64,000 nucleotides of DNA from Bacteroidales bacterium (GTDB lineage: Bacteria > Bacteroidota > Bacteroidia > Bacteroidales > UBA932): assembly GCA_022653675.1 (NCBI GenBank), contig JALCST010000001.1:124001-188000 (forward strand), given 5' to 3'. The notes under the pieces are model-generated. The model ran no database searches. It had not been told where the DNA came from and saw only the letters and a program-made list of their open reading frames with translations. The position numbers and the translations under genes were made by a program. Positions 35,220 to 44,863 of the stretch are shown here, one piece after another. The stretch's first letter is position 1; the number at the start of each line of letters is the position of its first letter.

Positions 35220-37391
35220 ATGAAAAGATCTTTCAAAGCGATTTTGCTTTTATCGGCCGCATTTTTTTTCGCAGGCTGTACTACCGGTCTCGAGACGGAG
35301 ATCAACGACCTTGCCAAGAGGGTTACAGACCTGGAAACTTATTGCGCTGAGCTGAACACCAATATCAGCACTTTGCAAACTCTTGCCAATGCGCTGAAAT
35401 CCCAGAATTATATCTCCGGCGTGAGCGACTACAAGGAAGATGGCGTCAAAGTCGGTTACCAGATTAATTTTTCCGACGGAACCTACGTTGTCATTTACAA
35501 CGGCAAGGATGGTGCCGATGGGAAGGACGGGGATACGCCTGTCATAGGAATAGCCGAAGGTGAGGACGGCAACCTTTACTGGACGGTCACATATAGCGGA
35601 GGAACAACCACTTTCCTCACTGATTCGCTCGGTAACAAGATCCTAGCTGTCGGAATCGACGGGAAAGACGGTAAGGATGGTGAAAAGGGAGACCAGGGAG
35701 ATACCGGTGACACCGGGGCTACTGGAAGCGACGGAATAACCCCCCAGTTGAAAATAGATGACGGTTACTGGTATGTTTCGGTCGATGCAGGCCAGACATG
35801 GACGGAAGTGGGGCAGGCTACCGGGGATGCCGGGGATGCCGTCTTCGAGTCCGTCGATACTTCCGATCCCGACTATGTGGTATTCACCCTGGTAGACGGT
35901 ACATCCTTCAGCGTTCCTACCGAATCAGCCTTCACCTCCATTTCCGATAAGGTGGAAGAGATGAACGAGCAGATAACCGCCGTAAGCAAGCTTGTGGATT
36001 CCATCTTCACTAACAGCGTTTTCGTAAGCTCGATTACCTTCAATATTGACGGATCAGATACCCTGAGTTATAACGTAACTTTTTCGGACGGTACGGCCAT
36101 AGTCCTCAATAAGGGAGTGAACGGCAAGGATGCTTCGGTTCCCGAAGTTACCGCTTCCAAGTACGAAGACGGCGTTTATTACTGGCAGGTTACCGTCGGC
36201 GATTCGACTTCATGGATGCTTGATGGGGAAGGGAACATGATCCAGGCCGCCGCTTCAGACGGCAATGACGGAATTACTCCGGTAGTGGGTGTGGAAGATT
36301 CGGCAGGAATCTATTACTGGACCATGCAATACGGCGACGGGAATGCTGAATGGGTTCTCGACCCGGAAGGCGGCAAGGTAAAAGCTTCAAGCGAAGACGG
36401 CACTTCATTCTTTGCTAACGTGGACGTTTCGTCCGGGGAATACGCCATATTCACGATGGCTGACAGTTCGGTCGTCAAGATTCCGCTTTATTCCGCATAC
36501 GAAGCCCTTATGGGGGCGATCGACACTATAAACACGAATATAAACTCGATGTCAGAACTTGCCGAAGCTCTTGAGGAAAGAACTTATATAAAAGAGACTG
36601 AAGCGATCATATATAGTGACGGAGATACCGTAGGGTATTACATTTCCCTTTCGAACGGCAAGAGTCTATACCTGTACAACGGCCTCGATGCTGCGGCGCC
36701 GGTAATGGGCGTTGCCCAAGATACGGACGGAATCTATTACTGGACGGTCCGTTACGGCACTTCGAGAGTCAATTGGGTTTATGACGACGAAGGTAACAAG
36801 GTCAAGGCTGTCGCGGAGGACGGAGAGGACGGCAGTACGCCTGCGATAAGCGTATCCAAGGAGGAAGACGGGCTTTATTATTGGGTAGTTGTAAATGGAA
36901 GCGACACTACTTATGTGGAGGATTCGGAAGGGAACAAAGTGACGGCAAGTGCCGTAAAAGGGGAAGACGGGACATCGTTCTTCTCTTCCGTAACTTCCGA
37001 CTCGGACTACCTGACAATAGTTCTTGCAGATAGCACGACGACTTTCCGGATTCCAATCTACAAGGAATTCGCATTGACGGACTGGACATATGGCGAAAAC
37101 GAAATGGGAACCGAATACACTTTGACTACGACGGGCGAAACTACATCCTATGCATTGAATTTCACTTTGTCGTGCAGTTATATCACTGATCCTGAAATAC
37201 AATATTACACGACTTCTGGAATAGAATCGGTTTCGGTAGGGGAAATATCTTATGATTCCAATCTCAGCACATTCACCGGAACAATTAACGTAACGTTCAA
37301 CGTCACTCCGCTGATCGGTACCCAGAAACTTCTTCTTTTCTTCGGCGACGGCAAGGGCAAAGTTGTTATGAGATCAGTTTACTTCAATTGA
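35220..37391 (+). CDS. Surface lipoprotein with repeated DUF4988 modules and a collagen-like stretch (1)
   Basis: A lipoprotein signal ends in the lipobox FFFAGC (Cys at about residue 20). A coiled coil follows (ETEINDLAKRVTDLETYC), then repeated modules of the type found at the N terminus of PL29 lyases (DUF4988). Each runs from a beta hairpin ending FSDGT-type, through NGKDG and PVIG, to a YYWTVxYG / xDxxGNKI strand pair; about four to five copies are recognisable. A collagen-like G-x-y tract (GKDGKDGEKGDQGDTGDTG) lies at about residues 147-178. No lyase or other catalytic domain is present. It is Asp/Gly-rich and acidic. Location outside the outer membrane and a trimeric or filamentous form are inferred. 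Confidence 0.75.
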   Translation: MKRSFKAILLLSAAFFFAGCTTGLETEINDLAKRVTDLETYCAELNTNISTLQTLANALKSQNYISGVSDYKEDGVKVGYQINFSDGTYVVIYNGKDGADGKDGDTPVIGIAEGEDGNLYWTVTYSGGTTTFLTDSLGNKILAVGIDGKDGKDGEKGDQGDTGDTGATGSDGITPQLKIDDGYWYVSVDAGQTWTEVGQATGDAGDAVFESVDTSDPDYVVFTLVDGTSFSVPTESAFTSISDKVEEMNEQITAVSKLVDSIFTNSVFVSSITFNIDGSDTLSYNVTFSDGTAIVLNKGVNGKDASVPEVTASKYEDGVYYWQVTVGDSTSWMLDGEGNMIQAAASDGNDGITPVVGVEDSAGIYYWTMQYGDGNAEWVLDPEGGKVKASSEDGTSFFANVDVSSGEYAIFTMADSSVVKIPLYSAYEALMGAIDTINTNINSMSELAEALEERTYIKETEAIIYSDGDTVGYYISLSNGKSLYLYNGLDAAAPVMGVAQDTDGIYYWTVRYGTSRVNWVYDDEGNKVKAVAEDGEDGSTPAISVSKEEDGLYYWVVVNGSDTTYVEDSEGNKVTASAVKGEDGTSFFSSVTSDSDYLTIVLADSTTTFRIPIYKEFALTDWTYGENEMGTEYTLTTTGETTSYALNFTLSCSYITDPEIQYYTTSGIESVSVGEISYDSNLSTFTGTINVTFNVTPLIGTQKLLLFFGDGKGKVVMRSVYFN

Positions 37392-37398
37392 GTGCACC

Positions 37399-39546
37399 AT
37401 GAAAAGATTTTGCAAGTTATTAGCGATTGTCCTTTTGCCAATCCTGGCCACATCCTGCTATGGAGATCTTTACGACGAAGTGGATGATTTGGGCACGAGA
37501 GTGGACAGCGTCAAGCAGAAACTAATTACGATGAAGAGCCAAGTCAGCACCCTGAGCACGGTATTGTCAGCTTATAATGCCTATTATTATGTTACGGACT
37601 TCACGCCTGTGATTACGAGCGGCGATACTACCGCATACAAGATCACCTTCTCGAACGGGAAGTCAATTACCGTCACGATGGGAGAGGATGGAGAGGATGC
37701 GATCGACGGCGAGACCCCTGTGATCGGAGTGCGGATGTATACTGACGGATATTATTACTGGACAGTGACTTACGGTACCATCACCACATATATCTACGAT
37801 TCCACCTATAAGAAAGTAAGGGCCGGAGCCATAAACGGTACCGACGGCTCTGACGGGGAAAACGGGGACAAGGGTGACACTGGCGCTACCGGTGAATCGG
37901 GGAGCGACGGAACAACTCCTCTCCTTAAGATATCAGCCGGCGACTGGTACATTTCTTTCGACGACGGTGCATCATGGACTTGCTTGGGACAGGCGACCGG
38001 GGATGCCGGAGCTACGTTTTTCCATGAAGTTACGGAGGATGAGAACGGATATGTAGTTTTCACTATGACGAACGGTACGGTGCTTAAGTTTCCTTCGGAA
38101 GATATGTGGAAGGCAGTTGTCAATTCGGTGCAGAATCTGAATGCCAGCATTGCTCTCGCAAAGCAGTCGGTAGAAAATCTCGAATCGTCGGATTATGTCA
38201 CTTCGATAAAAAAGGAGATCGATGATGGGGATACCGTCACGACGGTATCCTTCAAGAAAGGCAATGCCATAACCATCAGGAATGGGAAGGACGGCAATGA
38301 TGCTCCCGCATTTTATTACGGCGTACGGAAAGGGGAAGATGACAAATATTATTGGACGCAGACCGTGGACGGGGTCACATCGTTGATTTATGATACCGAC
38401 GGGAATGCGATCTGCGTCACTCCGGAAGATGGCGAAGACGGTACTGCTCCGATAGTATCTGTAAAGGTGGATACCGTCACCGGCTATTATTATTGGGCCG
38501 TATCGATCGACGGGGCCGATCCTGAATTCATACTCGATTCGGAAGGAGACAAGATAATGAGCACGGGCCTCAATGGCGATTCGTGGATAGCTTCGGTTTC
38601 CGAAGACGGATCCGGAGACTTTGCGGTATTCACTCTTTCCGGGGGAGACACTGTTACTTTCCCTACTTGGGCTTTCCATCTAAGGACAGCCGCTGCCGTA
38701 GATTCTGTAAATTCGCGCGTTGCCCAGTTGAAAACCATTCTGGATGAGGTCGCGAAGGACAGCGTACAGATAGTATCCACTAAGTACGATTACGATCAAC
38801 TCAAGATCAGCAAGATGACCATAACTTTCTCGGATGGTACCGTGGCAGTCATATCGGAAGGCAAAACATATTCGGAAGATACGGTTAAGGCTCCTGTCAT
38901 AAGCGTCGGCGAATTCGAGGGCAGGTATTACTGGACCATAAAATACGCTGGAGAGACGAGTTTCAATTTTATATTAGACGGAGACGGGAACAAGATTCTC
39001 GCAATAGGAAACGACGGAGAGGATGTAACCGAAGTGCCTGTGGTAAGTACATTGACCTCGGGAGGTGTCGAGTATTGGGCCATACAATACGGTTCCGCCT
39101 CGTATTTCATTACCGACAAGGATGGTAACAGGATACCTGTGGAGGGAATGAAAGGAGATGATTCGGACGATTTCAACCTGATAGAATCGATTACTTCAGA
39201 CGATACCTTCACCTATATAACGATTGCAGGAGGTACTACTTTCAAATTCTTGACATACAAGGATTTTTCCGTCCATTTGGGTGATTATTCGGATACATTC
39301 GTACCAGGAGCTTCGGTTTCGTTCGCGATCACCATCGAGGGGACCCGTACCACCCCGCAGGTTGAGTTCATTTCCTACGTATTTGGAGTAACCCTTGATA
39401 CTCTGGTCGAGGATCCGGAGACGAAGGTATGGACGGCAACGTTAAGCGTTTCCTCATCTGAAACGGCTTCGGGTGATGTCCTTCTGTTCGTGACGGATGG
39501 ATTTGACAAGTTGATAACCAAGAATGTTCATTTTGTCTGCCAGTGA
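37399..39546 (+). CDS. Surface lipoprotein with repeated DUF4988 modules and a collagen-like stretch (2)
   Basis: This is a paralogue of the preceding gene, 7 bases downstream and evidently co-transcribed. Lipobox LATSC places the lipidated Cys near residue 20. The same order follows: coiled coil (YDEVDDLGTRVDSVKQKL), DUF4988-type module, collagen-like tract (GSDGENGDKGDTGATGESG near residues 150-175), then several more YYW / GNKI modules separated by helical linkers such as MWKAVVNSVQNLNASIALAKQSV. A C-terminal beta-sandwich-like part ends the protein. At 715 residues against 723 the pair looks like a tandem duplication that has diverged. No enzyme motif is seen; a structural or adhesive role is a guess. 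Confidence 0.75.
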   Translation: MKRFCKLLAIVLLPILATSCYGDLYDEVDDLGTRVDSVKQKLITMKSQVSTLSTVLSAYNAYYYVTDFTPVITSGDTTAYKITFSNGKSITVTMGEDGEDAIDGETPVIGVRMYTDGYYYWTVTYGTITTYIYDSTYKKVRAGAINGTDGSDGENGDKGDTGATGESGSDGTTPLLKISAGDWYISFDDGASWTCLGQATGDAGATFFHEVTEDENGYVVFTMTNGTVLKFPSEDMWKAVVNSVQNLNASIALAKQSVENLESSDYVTSIKKEIDDGDTVTTVSFKKGNAITIRNGKDGNDAPAFYYGVRKGEDDKYYWTQTVDGVTSLIYDTDGNAICVTPEDGEDGTAPIVSVKVDTVTGYYYWAVSIDGADPEFILDSEGDKIMSTGLNGDSWIASVSEDGSGDFAVFTLSGGDTVTFPTWAFHLRTAAAVDSVNSRVAQLKTILDEVAKDSVQIVSTKYDYDQLKISKMTITFSDGTVAVISEGKTYSEDTVKAPVISVGEFEGRYYWTIKYAGETSFNFILDGDGNKILAIGNDGEDVTEVPVVSTLTSGGVEYWAIQYGSASYFITDKDGNRIPVEGMKGDDSDDFNLIESITSDDTFTYITIAGGTTFKFLTYKDFSVHLGDYSDTFVPGASVSFAITIEGTRTTPQVEFISYVFGVTLDTLVEDPETKVWTATLSVSSSETASGDVLLFVTDGFDKLITKNVHFVCQ

Positions 39547-39561
39547 CGTCCTGCTAGCAGG

Positions 39562-40530
39562 TCAGAGATTGCAGATCAGCCAAGCGAGGTAGGCACCATA
39601 GCTGCACAGGTAAATGATGCCGTCCCCGCGGTCGATCGTGTTTTTCTTGAACATGAATGCGGCGGTGAAGAGGAAGGCCTGGGACAAAAGCAGTACGGCG
39701 AAATCAACTATCGTAACGTTTGTGATGGAAAGGGGATGGATCAGTGCGCTTCCTCCGACGATCAACAGGATATTGGAGATATTGGAGCCTATTATGTTGC
39801 CGAGAGCCATTTGCCCCTTTCCCTTGGCAATCGACACTATGTTTGATACGAGTTCCGGGAGAGACGTCCCGGCAGCCACTATTGTGATTGCGATGAAAGC
39901 TTCGGTAACGCCGCAAGCTCGTGCTATCGCCGAAGCTCCGTCTACGAAGCATTTTCCGCCGAGAACCAGCATTCCTATACCAGCCAGGATGAAAGAAGAT
40001 ATCTTTACAGTCTGTCCGAAAGACATGTGTTCCTTTACTTCGCATCCGGCTGCGGCTGCTTCTAGGGTAGCCTGCTTGCGTCCTTCACGTAGGGTTATAA
40101 GCAAATATATGACGAATGCCGATAGAAGTATGGCGCCTTCGACTCGGGAAAAGCTCTTTTTGAAGAGAGCCATACCGGCCAAAATAACGGCTGCACCTAT
40201 GGATAGAGGGACGTCGCGCTTTATGTTGCCGGCCTTGTATGGGATCGGTTTTATCAGGGAAGTGAGTCCGAGAATCATGAGGGTGTTGAATATATCCGAA
40301 CCAATTATGTTTCCGATGGACATGTCGGGCATGTTCATAATGGAGGAATAAAAACTTACGGACATCTCCGGAAAAGAGGTGCCGATGCCGACTATGACGA
40401 TTCCTATGACGAATTCGGAGAGACCGAGTCTTCGTGCCATGAGGGCAGCATTGTCAACGAGCAGATTCGCTCCCCAGATTGATAGCGCGATTCCCCCTAT
40501 CAGAATCAATATGGCGACCCAGATACTCAT
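39562..40530 (-). CDS. Sodium/calcium exchanger of the CaCA family (YrbG-like)
   Basis: This membrane antiporter has two inverted homologous halves, each with an alpha repeat: GIVIVGIGTSFPEMSVSFYSS with GNIIGSDIFN in the first half, and ITIVAAGTSLPELVSNIVS with GNIIGSNISN in the second. About ten helices over 322 residues match YrbG-type exchangers. It is the last gene of the long unit that begins with ligA, 2 bases after the carB stop. It converges on the lipoprotein genes; the short palindrome between them has no T run. Confidence 0.93.
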   Translation of the reverse strand: MSIWVAILILIGGIALSIWGANLLVDNAALMARRLGLSEFVIGIVIVGIGTSFPEMSVSFYSSIMNMPDMSIGNIIGSDIFNTLMILGLTSLIKPIPYKAGNIKRDVPLSIGAAVILAGMALFKKSFSRVEGAILLSAFVIYLLITLREGRKQATLEAAAAGCEVKEHMSFGQTVKISSFILAGIGMLVLGGKCFVDGASAIARACGVTEAFIAITIVAAGTSLPELVSNIVSIAKGKGQMALGNIIGSNISNILLIVGGSALIHPLSITNVTIVDFAVLLLSQAFLFTAAFMFKKNTIDRGDGIIYLCSYGAYLAWLICNL

Positions 40531-40532
40531 GG

Positions 40533-43500
40533 CTAAGATGTGTATTCGTCCCAGCTTTTTATTTGAACATCGTCGAGAGGAAGGGTACAGAACGCGTTTA
40601 TGAAAGCAGCACCGAGACGAGGATTGGTAATAAGCGGAATATTGAAATCTATCGCTGAGCGGCGTATTTTGTATCCGTTCTCGAGTTCGATAGGGGTAAG
40701 GTTCTTAGGTATATTGATTACCAAGTCGATATTCTTGTTTCGAACCATTTCCAGTGCGGAAGGGACGGTGCCGTCACTTGTTTCCGTTTCGGATGGCCAC
40801 AGGACACGCGTGCATTCGACGTAATTATCCTGAAGGAACCTGAAGGTGCCTCCGGTTGCGAAGATCCTGTAACCCTTTTCTACGAGAAGCCTGCAGGATT
40901 GGAGCATAGATGCCTTCTGGATGGCATCTCCGCTGGAAACGAGTATGTTCTTCTGCGGAATGTCGTAGCCTACGCTCAGCATCGCCTTAAGAATGGCTTC
41001 GTTCGTATCGTCGCCGAGGCATCCCACTTCCCCGGTAGATGCCATGTCAACTCCCAGTACGGGGTCGGCTTTCTGCAGGCGCGAAAACGAGAATTGCGAA
41101 GCTTTGATCCCTACATAGTCGAGGTCGAATGCGCTCTTGAGGGGCTTTTCGTAGGCTTCTCCGATCATGATTCTGGTTGCGAGCTCTATGAAGTTTATCT
41201 TCAGGACTTTCGATGCGAAAGGAAAACTTCTCGAAGCGCGCAGGTTGCATTCGATGACCTTGATGTCGTTCTCCTTCGCGAGGAATTGTATGTTGAAAGG
41301 GCCGGATATCTCGAGGGCCCCGGCTATCTTTTTAGATATCTTCTTGATCCGGCGTACCGTTTCTACGTATAGCTTTTGCGGCGGCAACTGAAGGGTTGCG
41401 TCGCCGGAATGTACTCCTGCGAATTCGATGTGTTCGGAAATGGCATATGCAATAATATCGCCTTTGTCTGCTACCGCATCGAAATCGATCTCCTTGGCAT
41501 GCTGGATGAATTCCGATACCACGACGGGATGCTTCTTTGAAACGTCCGTTGCCAGCTTCAGAAATTCACGTAGTTCCTCATTATTCGAGCAGACGTTCAT
41601 TGCTGCACCAGAAAGCACATAGGAAGGCCTTACCAGAACTGGGAAACCTACCTCGTCTATGAATTCGTAAACGTCGTCCATAGTGGTAAGTTCCCTCCAG
41701 CGCGGTTGGTCGATGCCGAGCTTGTCGACTATGGAAGAGAATTTATGGCGGTCTTCAGCCTCGTCTATGCTTCTTGCTGATGTGCCCAGGATTTTGACTC
41801 CGGCATTGTCGAGCCTGAGGGCAAGGTTGTTAGGAATCTGGCCTCCTACGGAAACTATTACTCCGTGCGGAGCTTCGAGGTCGTAAATGTCCATTACCCG
41901 CTCGAAGGTGAGTTCATCGAAGTACAGCCTGTCGCACATGTCGTAATCGGTGGAGACGGTTTCGGGATTGTAGTTTATCATAACACCCCTGTAACCGTCC
42001 TTCTGGATGGTCTGGAGTGCATTTACCGAACACCAATCGAACTCGACCGAACTGCCGATGCGGTACGCTCCTGAACCCAGGACTATGACCGACCTGCCAT
42101 CGTGTTCATAAGTAATATCACTTGCGGTGCCGTTATAGGTAAGGTACAGGTAATTCGTCGCGGCTGGAAACTCTGCGGCAAGGGTATCTATCTGTTTGAC
42201 GACCGGAAGTATGCCGAGTGACTTGCGATATTTGCGGATGACGTTGACCGAATCCTCCATGTCGTATCTATCCTTGAAAATCAGGCGTCCTATCTGGAAA
42301 TCGGAAAATCCCTGCTGCTTTGCAATTCGGAGCAGCTCGCCTGAAAGACCGTCTGTGCCTGAGAGTTTCGACAATTCGTTGCCGGTCAGTATTATGTTGT
42401 AGAGCTTGCAAAGGAACCATTTGTCTATCTTTGTGAGTTCATGGATCTTGTCGATGGTATATCCGCTTTCGAAAGCCTTTGATATGACAAATATGCGGTT
42501 GTCGGTAGGCTCCCGCAATGACTTGTCTATATCCTTGATTACAATTTCCTTGTTAGCCACGAAACCATGGGCTCCCTGTCCGATCATTCTCAATCCTTTC
42601 TGTATGGCTTCCTCGAAATTCCGGCCTATGGCCATTACTTCCCCTACGGATTTCATACTGCTGCCTATTTCCCTCGAGACGCCGTGGAATTTGGCGAGGT
42701 CCCATCGCGGAATCTTGCATACTATGTAGTCCAACGCCGGTTCGAAGAATGCTGGGGTAGTTTTAGTAACGGAATTCTTCAGCTCGAACAGCCCGTAGCC
42801 CAAACCGAGTTTGGCAGCTACGAAGGCGAGGGGATACCCCGTCGCCTTTGATGCGAGGGCGGAACTTCTGCTCAGCCTTGCGTTGACCTCGATGACACGG
42901 TAATCTTCGCCGGAGGGATCGAAAGCGTACTGCACGTTGCATTCGCCGATTATCCCTACGTGGCGAACTATTTTGATCGCAAGTTCGCGCAGCCAATATA
43001 TCTCTTTGTTCGTCAATGTTTGGCATGGAGCTACAACAATGCTTTCCCCGGTATGGATGCCCAGCGGATCGAAATTCTCCATGTTGCATACCGTGATGCA
43101 GTTATCGTAACGGTCGCGTACCACTTCGTATTCGATTTCCTTCCAGCCGCGCAGGGATTTTTCGACGAGGACCTGGGAAGAGTATGAGAATGCCTTTTCG
43201 GCTACTTGGTCCAGTTCCTCCTTATTGTCAGCGAATCCGCTGCCTAACCCGCCTAAAGCATATGCTGCTCTCAGAATTACTGGATAACCCAGGTTTTCCG
43301 CTGCCTTTTCGGCTTCTTCAATATTGTAAACCGCATGACTCTTGATGGTCCTGACATCGATCTCTTTCAGCTTGTGGACGAACAAGTCGCGGTCTTCCGT
43401 ATCTATTATGGACTGGACTGGGGTTCCAAGAACTTCGATTCCGTATTCTTCGAAAATACCGCTTTTATACAGCGATACTCCGCAGTTCAGGGCGGTCTGG

Positions 43501-43772
43501 CCTCCGAAGGATAGTAGAATGCCCTGTGGCTTCTCCTTTTCTATTACCTTTTTTACGAAATATGGGGTGACCGGCAGGAAATATATCTTGTCGGCTATAT
43601 TTTCCGAAGTCTGGACCGTAGCGATGTTCGGGTTTATCAGGACCGTGTAAATACCCTCTTCGCGCATCGCCTTGAGAGCCTGGGAACCAGAATAGTCGAA
43701 TTCTCCGGCTTCGCCTATTTTCAACGCACCGCTTCCAAGCAAAAGGACTTTCTTTATATTTTGATTTTTCAT
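40533..43772 (-). CDS. carB: Carbamoyl-phosphate synthase large subunit
   Basis: CarB makes carbamoyl phosphate from bicarbonate, ATP and ammonia supplied by CarA, for pyrimidines and arginine. The two homologous ATP-grasp halves are visible (VLLLGSGALKIGEAGEFDYSGSQA at the N terminus; VIVLGSGAYRIGSSVEFDWCSVNA near residue 570), each followed by its ATP-binding core. The C-terminal MGS-like allosteric domain (residues ~940-1079) contains GYRIFATGGTFRFLQ. 1079 residues is standard. The start overlaps the carA stop by 4 bases. Confidence 0.97.
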   Translation of the reverse strand: MKNQNIKKVLLLGSGALKIGEAGEFDYSGSQALKAMREEGIYTVLINPNIATVQTSENIADKIYFLPVTPYFVKKVIEKEKPQGILLSFGGQTALNCGVSLYKSGIFEEYGIEVLGTPVQSIIDTEDRDLFVHKLKEIDVRTIKSHAVYNIEEAEKAAENLGYPVILRAAYALGGLGSGFADNKEELDQVAEKAFSYSSQVLVEKSLRGWKEIEYEVVRDRYDNCITVCNMENFDPLGIHTGESIVVAPCQTLTNKEIYWLRELAIKIVRHVGIIGECNVQYAFDPSGEDYRVIEVNARLSRSSALASKATGYPLAFVAAKLGLGYGLFELKNSVTKTTPAFFEPALDYIVCKIPRWDLAKFHGVSREIGSSMKSVGEVMAIGRNFEEAIQKGLRMIGQGAHGFVANKEIVIKDIDKSLREPTDNRIFVISKAFESGYTIDKIHELTKIDKWFLCKLYNIILTGNELSKLSGTDGLSGELLRIAKQQGFSDFQIGRLIFKDRYDMEDSVNVIRKYRKSLGILPVVKQIDTLAAEFPAATNYLYLTYNGTASDITYEHDGRSVIVLGSGAYRIGSSVEFDWCSVNALQTIQKDGYRGVMINYNPETVSTDYDMCDRLYFDELTFERVMDIYDLEAPHGVIVSVGGQIPNNLALRLDNAGVKILGTSARSIDEAEDRHKFSSIVDKLGIDQPRWRELTTMDDVYEFIDEVGFPVLVRPSYVLSGAAMNVCSNNEELREFLKLATDVSKKHPVVVSEFIQHAKEIDFDAVADKGDIIAYAISEHIEFAGVHSGDATLQLPPQKLYVETVRRIKKISKKIAGALEISGPFNIQFLAKENDIKVIECNLRASRSFPFASKVLKINFIELATRIMIGEAYEKPLKSAFDLDYVGIKASQFSFSRLQKADPVLGVDMASTGEVGCLGDDTNEAILKAMLSVGYDIPQKNILVSSGDAIQKASMLQSCRLLVEKGYRIFATGGTFRFLQDNYVECTRVLWPSETETSDGTVPSALEMVRNKNIDLVINIPKNLTPIELENGYKIRRSAIDFNIPLITNPRLGAAFINAFCTLPLDDVQIKSWDEYTS

Positions 43773-44863
43773 AGCATCTTTATGAATTCATCGAACAGAA
43801 ATTCGGTATCTGTAGGGCCGCTCGAAGCCTCAGGATGGAACTGTACTGAGAAAAACGGCTTGGAAACATGTTTGATGCCTTCGTTGGTACCGTCGTTCAT
43901 ATTGACAAACAAAGGTTTCCAGTCAGCCGGAAGGGTGGTGTCATCTACGGCGTAGCCATGATTCTGGGAGGTGACGTAGCATTTTGTCGTGCCGACGAGA
44001 CGGACAGGCTGGTTGTGGCTCCTGTGTCCGTATTTCAGTTTATATGTCTTTGCTCCGGACGCACGTGCGAGCAATTGGTTCCCCATGCATATGCCAAAGA
44101 CCGGCTTGCAGAGCGCCATGGTGGCGCGTATATGTTCTTCCGTAATGCCGCAGAATTCCGGGTTCCCAGGTCCGTTAGATATGAAAAGCCCATCGTAGGA
44201 ACCGATGGAACCGTCATTGAAATCGTAGTTCCACGGAACACGTATGATTTCTACGTCTCGCTTTAAAAAACAGCGCAATATGTTGTGCTTGATTCCGCAA
44301 TCGATCACGACGATCTTCTTTTTCCCCTCTCCGGCGCCATATATGGTAACCTCCTTGCAACTCGTGACCGCAACCTGATTGACTTTGTTCGGATCATTTA
44401 TGTCCCATCCGCCTTCGGCACCGTTCTGAATTATCCTGCCCAGCATGGATCCGTTTTCACGCAGGACCTGGGTCAGGGACCGCGTATCTATTCCGTAAAT
44501 GCCAGGAATCCTGTTGCTTTTCAACCATTCGTCGAGACTTTCGACGGCTGACCAGTGGCTGTAATCGAAGGAATAGTCTGAGATGATTAGTCCCCGTACC
44601 CATATCTTTTCGGATTCCAGAACATCGGAAATACCTCCGGTTGAAGTTTGTCTCGGAACACCGTAGTTGCCGATCAGGGGATATGTAATACAGAGCATCT
44701 GTCCGGAGTAGGAAGGGTCGGTAAGGCTTTCAGGATAACCTACCATCGCGGTCGAGAAAACCGTTTCTCCATCGGCCGGGCCCATATAACCAAAAGAATA
44801 GCCCTGAAATTCAAGGCCATTTATCAGTTGAAGCTTGGCTTCAATTCTATTTTGCAGTTGCAT
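43769..44863 (-). CDS. carA: Carbamoyl-phosphate synthase small (glutaminase) subunit
   Basis: CarA hydrolyses glutamine and channels ammonia to CarB. The N-terminal CPSase_sm domain contains GYPESLTDPSYSGQMLCITYPLIGNYG. The class I glutaminase has FISNGPGNPEFC, the nucleophile Cys in VFGICMGNQLLA (Asn where most have His after Gly) and the His/Glu pair in SVQFHPEASSGP. 364 residues is normal. It overlaps carB by 4 bases and touches ispG by one base (TAATG-type junction), so ispG-carA-carB are translated from one message. Confidence 0.96.
   Translation of the reverse strand: MQLQNRIEAKLQLINGLEFQGYSFGYMGPADGETVFSTAMVGYPESLTDPSYSGQMLCITYPLIGNYGVPRQTSTGGISDVLESEKIWVRGLIISDYSFDYSHWSAVESLDEWLKSNRIPGIYGIDTRSLTQVLRENGSMLGRIIQNGAEGGWDINDPNKVNQVAVTSCKEVTIYGAGEGKKKIVVIDCGIKHNILRCFLKRDVEIIRVPWNYDFNDGSIGSYDGLFISNGPGNPEFCGITEEHIRATMALCKPVFGICMGNQLLARASGAKTYKLKYGHRSHNQPVRLVGTTKCYVTSQNHGYAVDDTTLPADWKPLFVNMNDGTNEGIKHVSKPFFSVQFHPEASSGPTDTEFLFDEFIKML

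Noticed and set aside
35640-35760. Repetitive GGT/GAC-rich DNA considered as a tandem DNA repeat
   Set aside because: It is explained by the collagen-like G-x-y codons of the lipoprotein and is not conserved at the nucleotide level.
39549-39562. Palindrome CCTGCTAGCAGG between the convergent lipoprotein and exchanger genes, considered as a bidirectional terminator
   Set aside because: No T run on either side and almost no loop, so no intrinsic terminator is supported.
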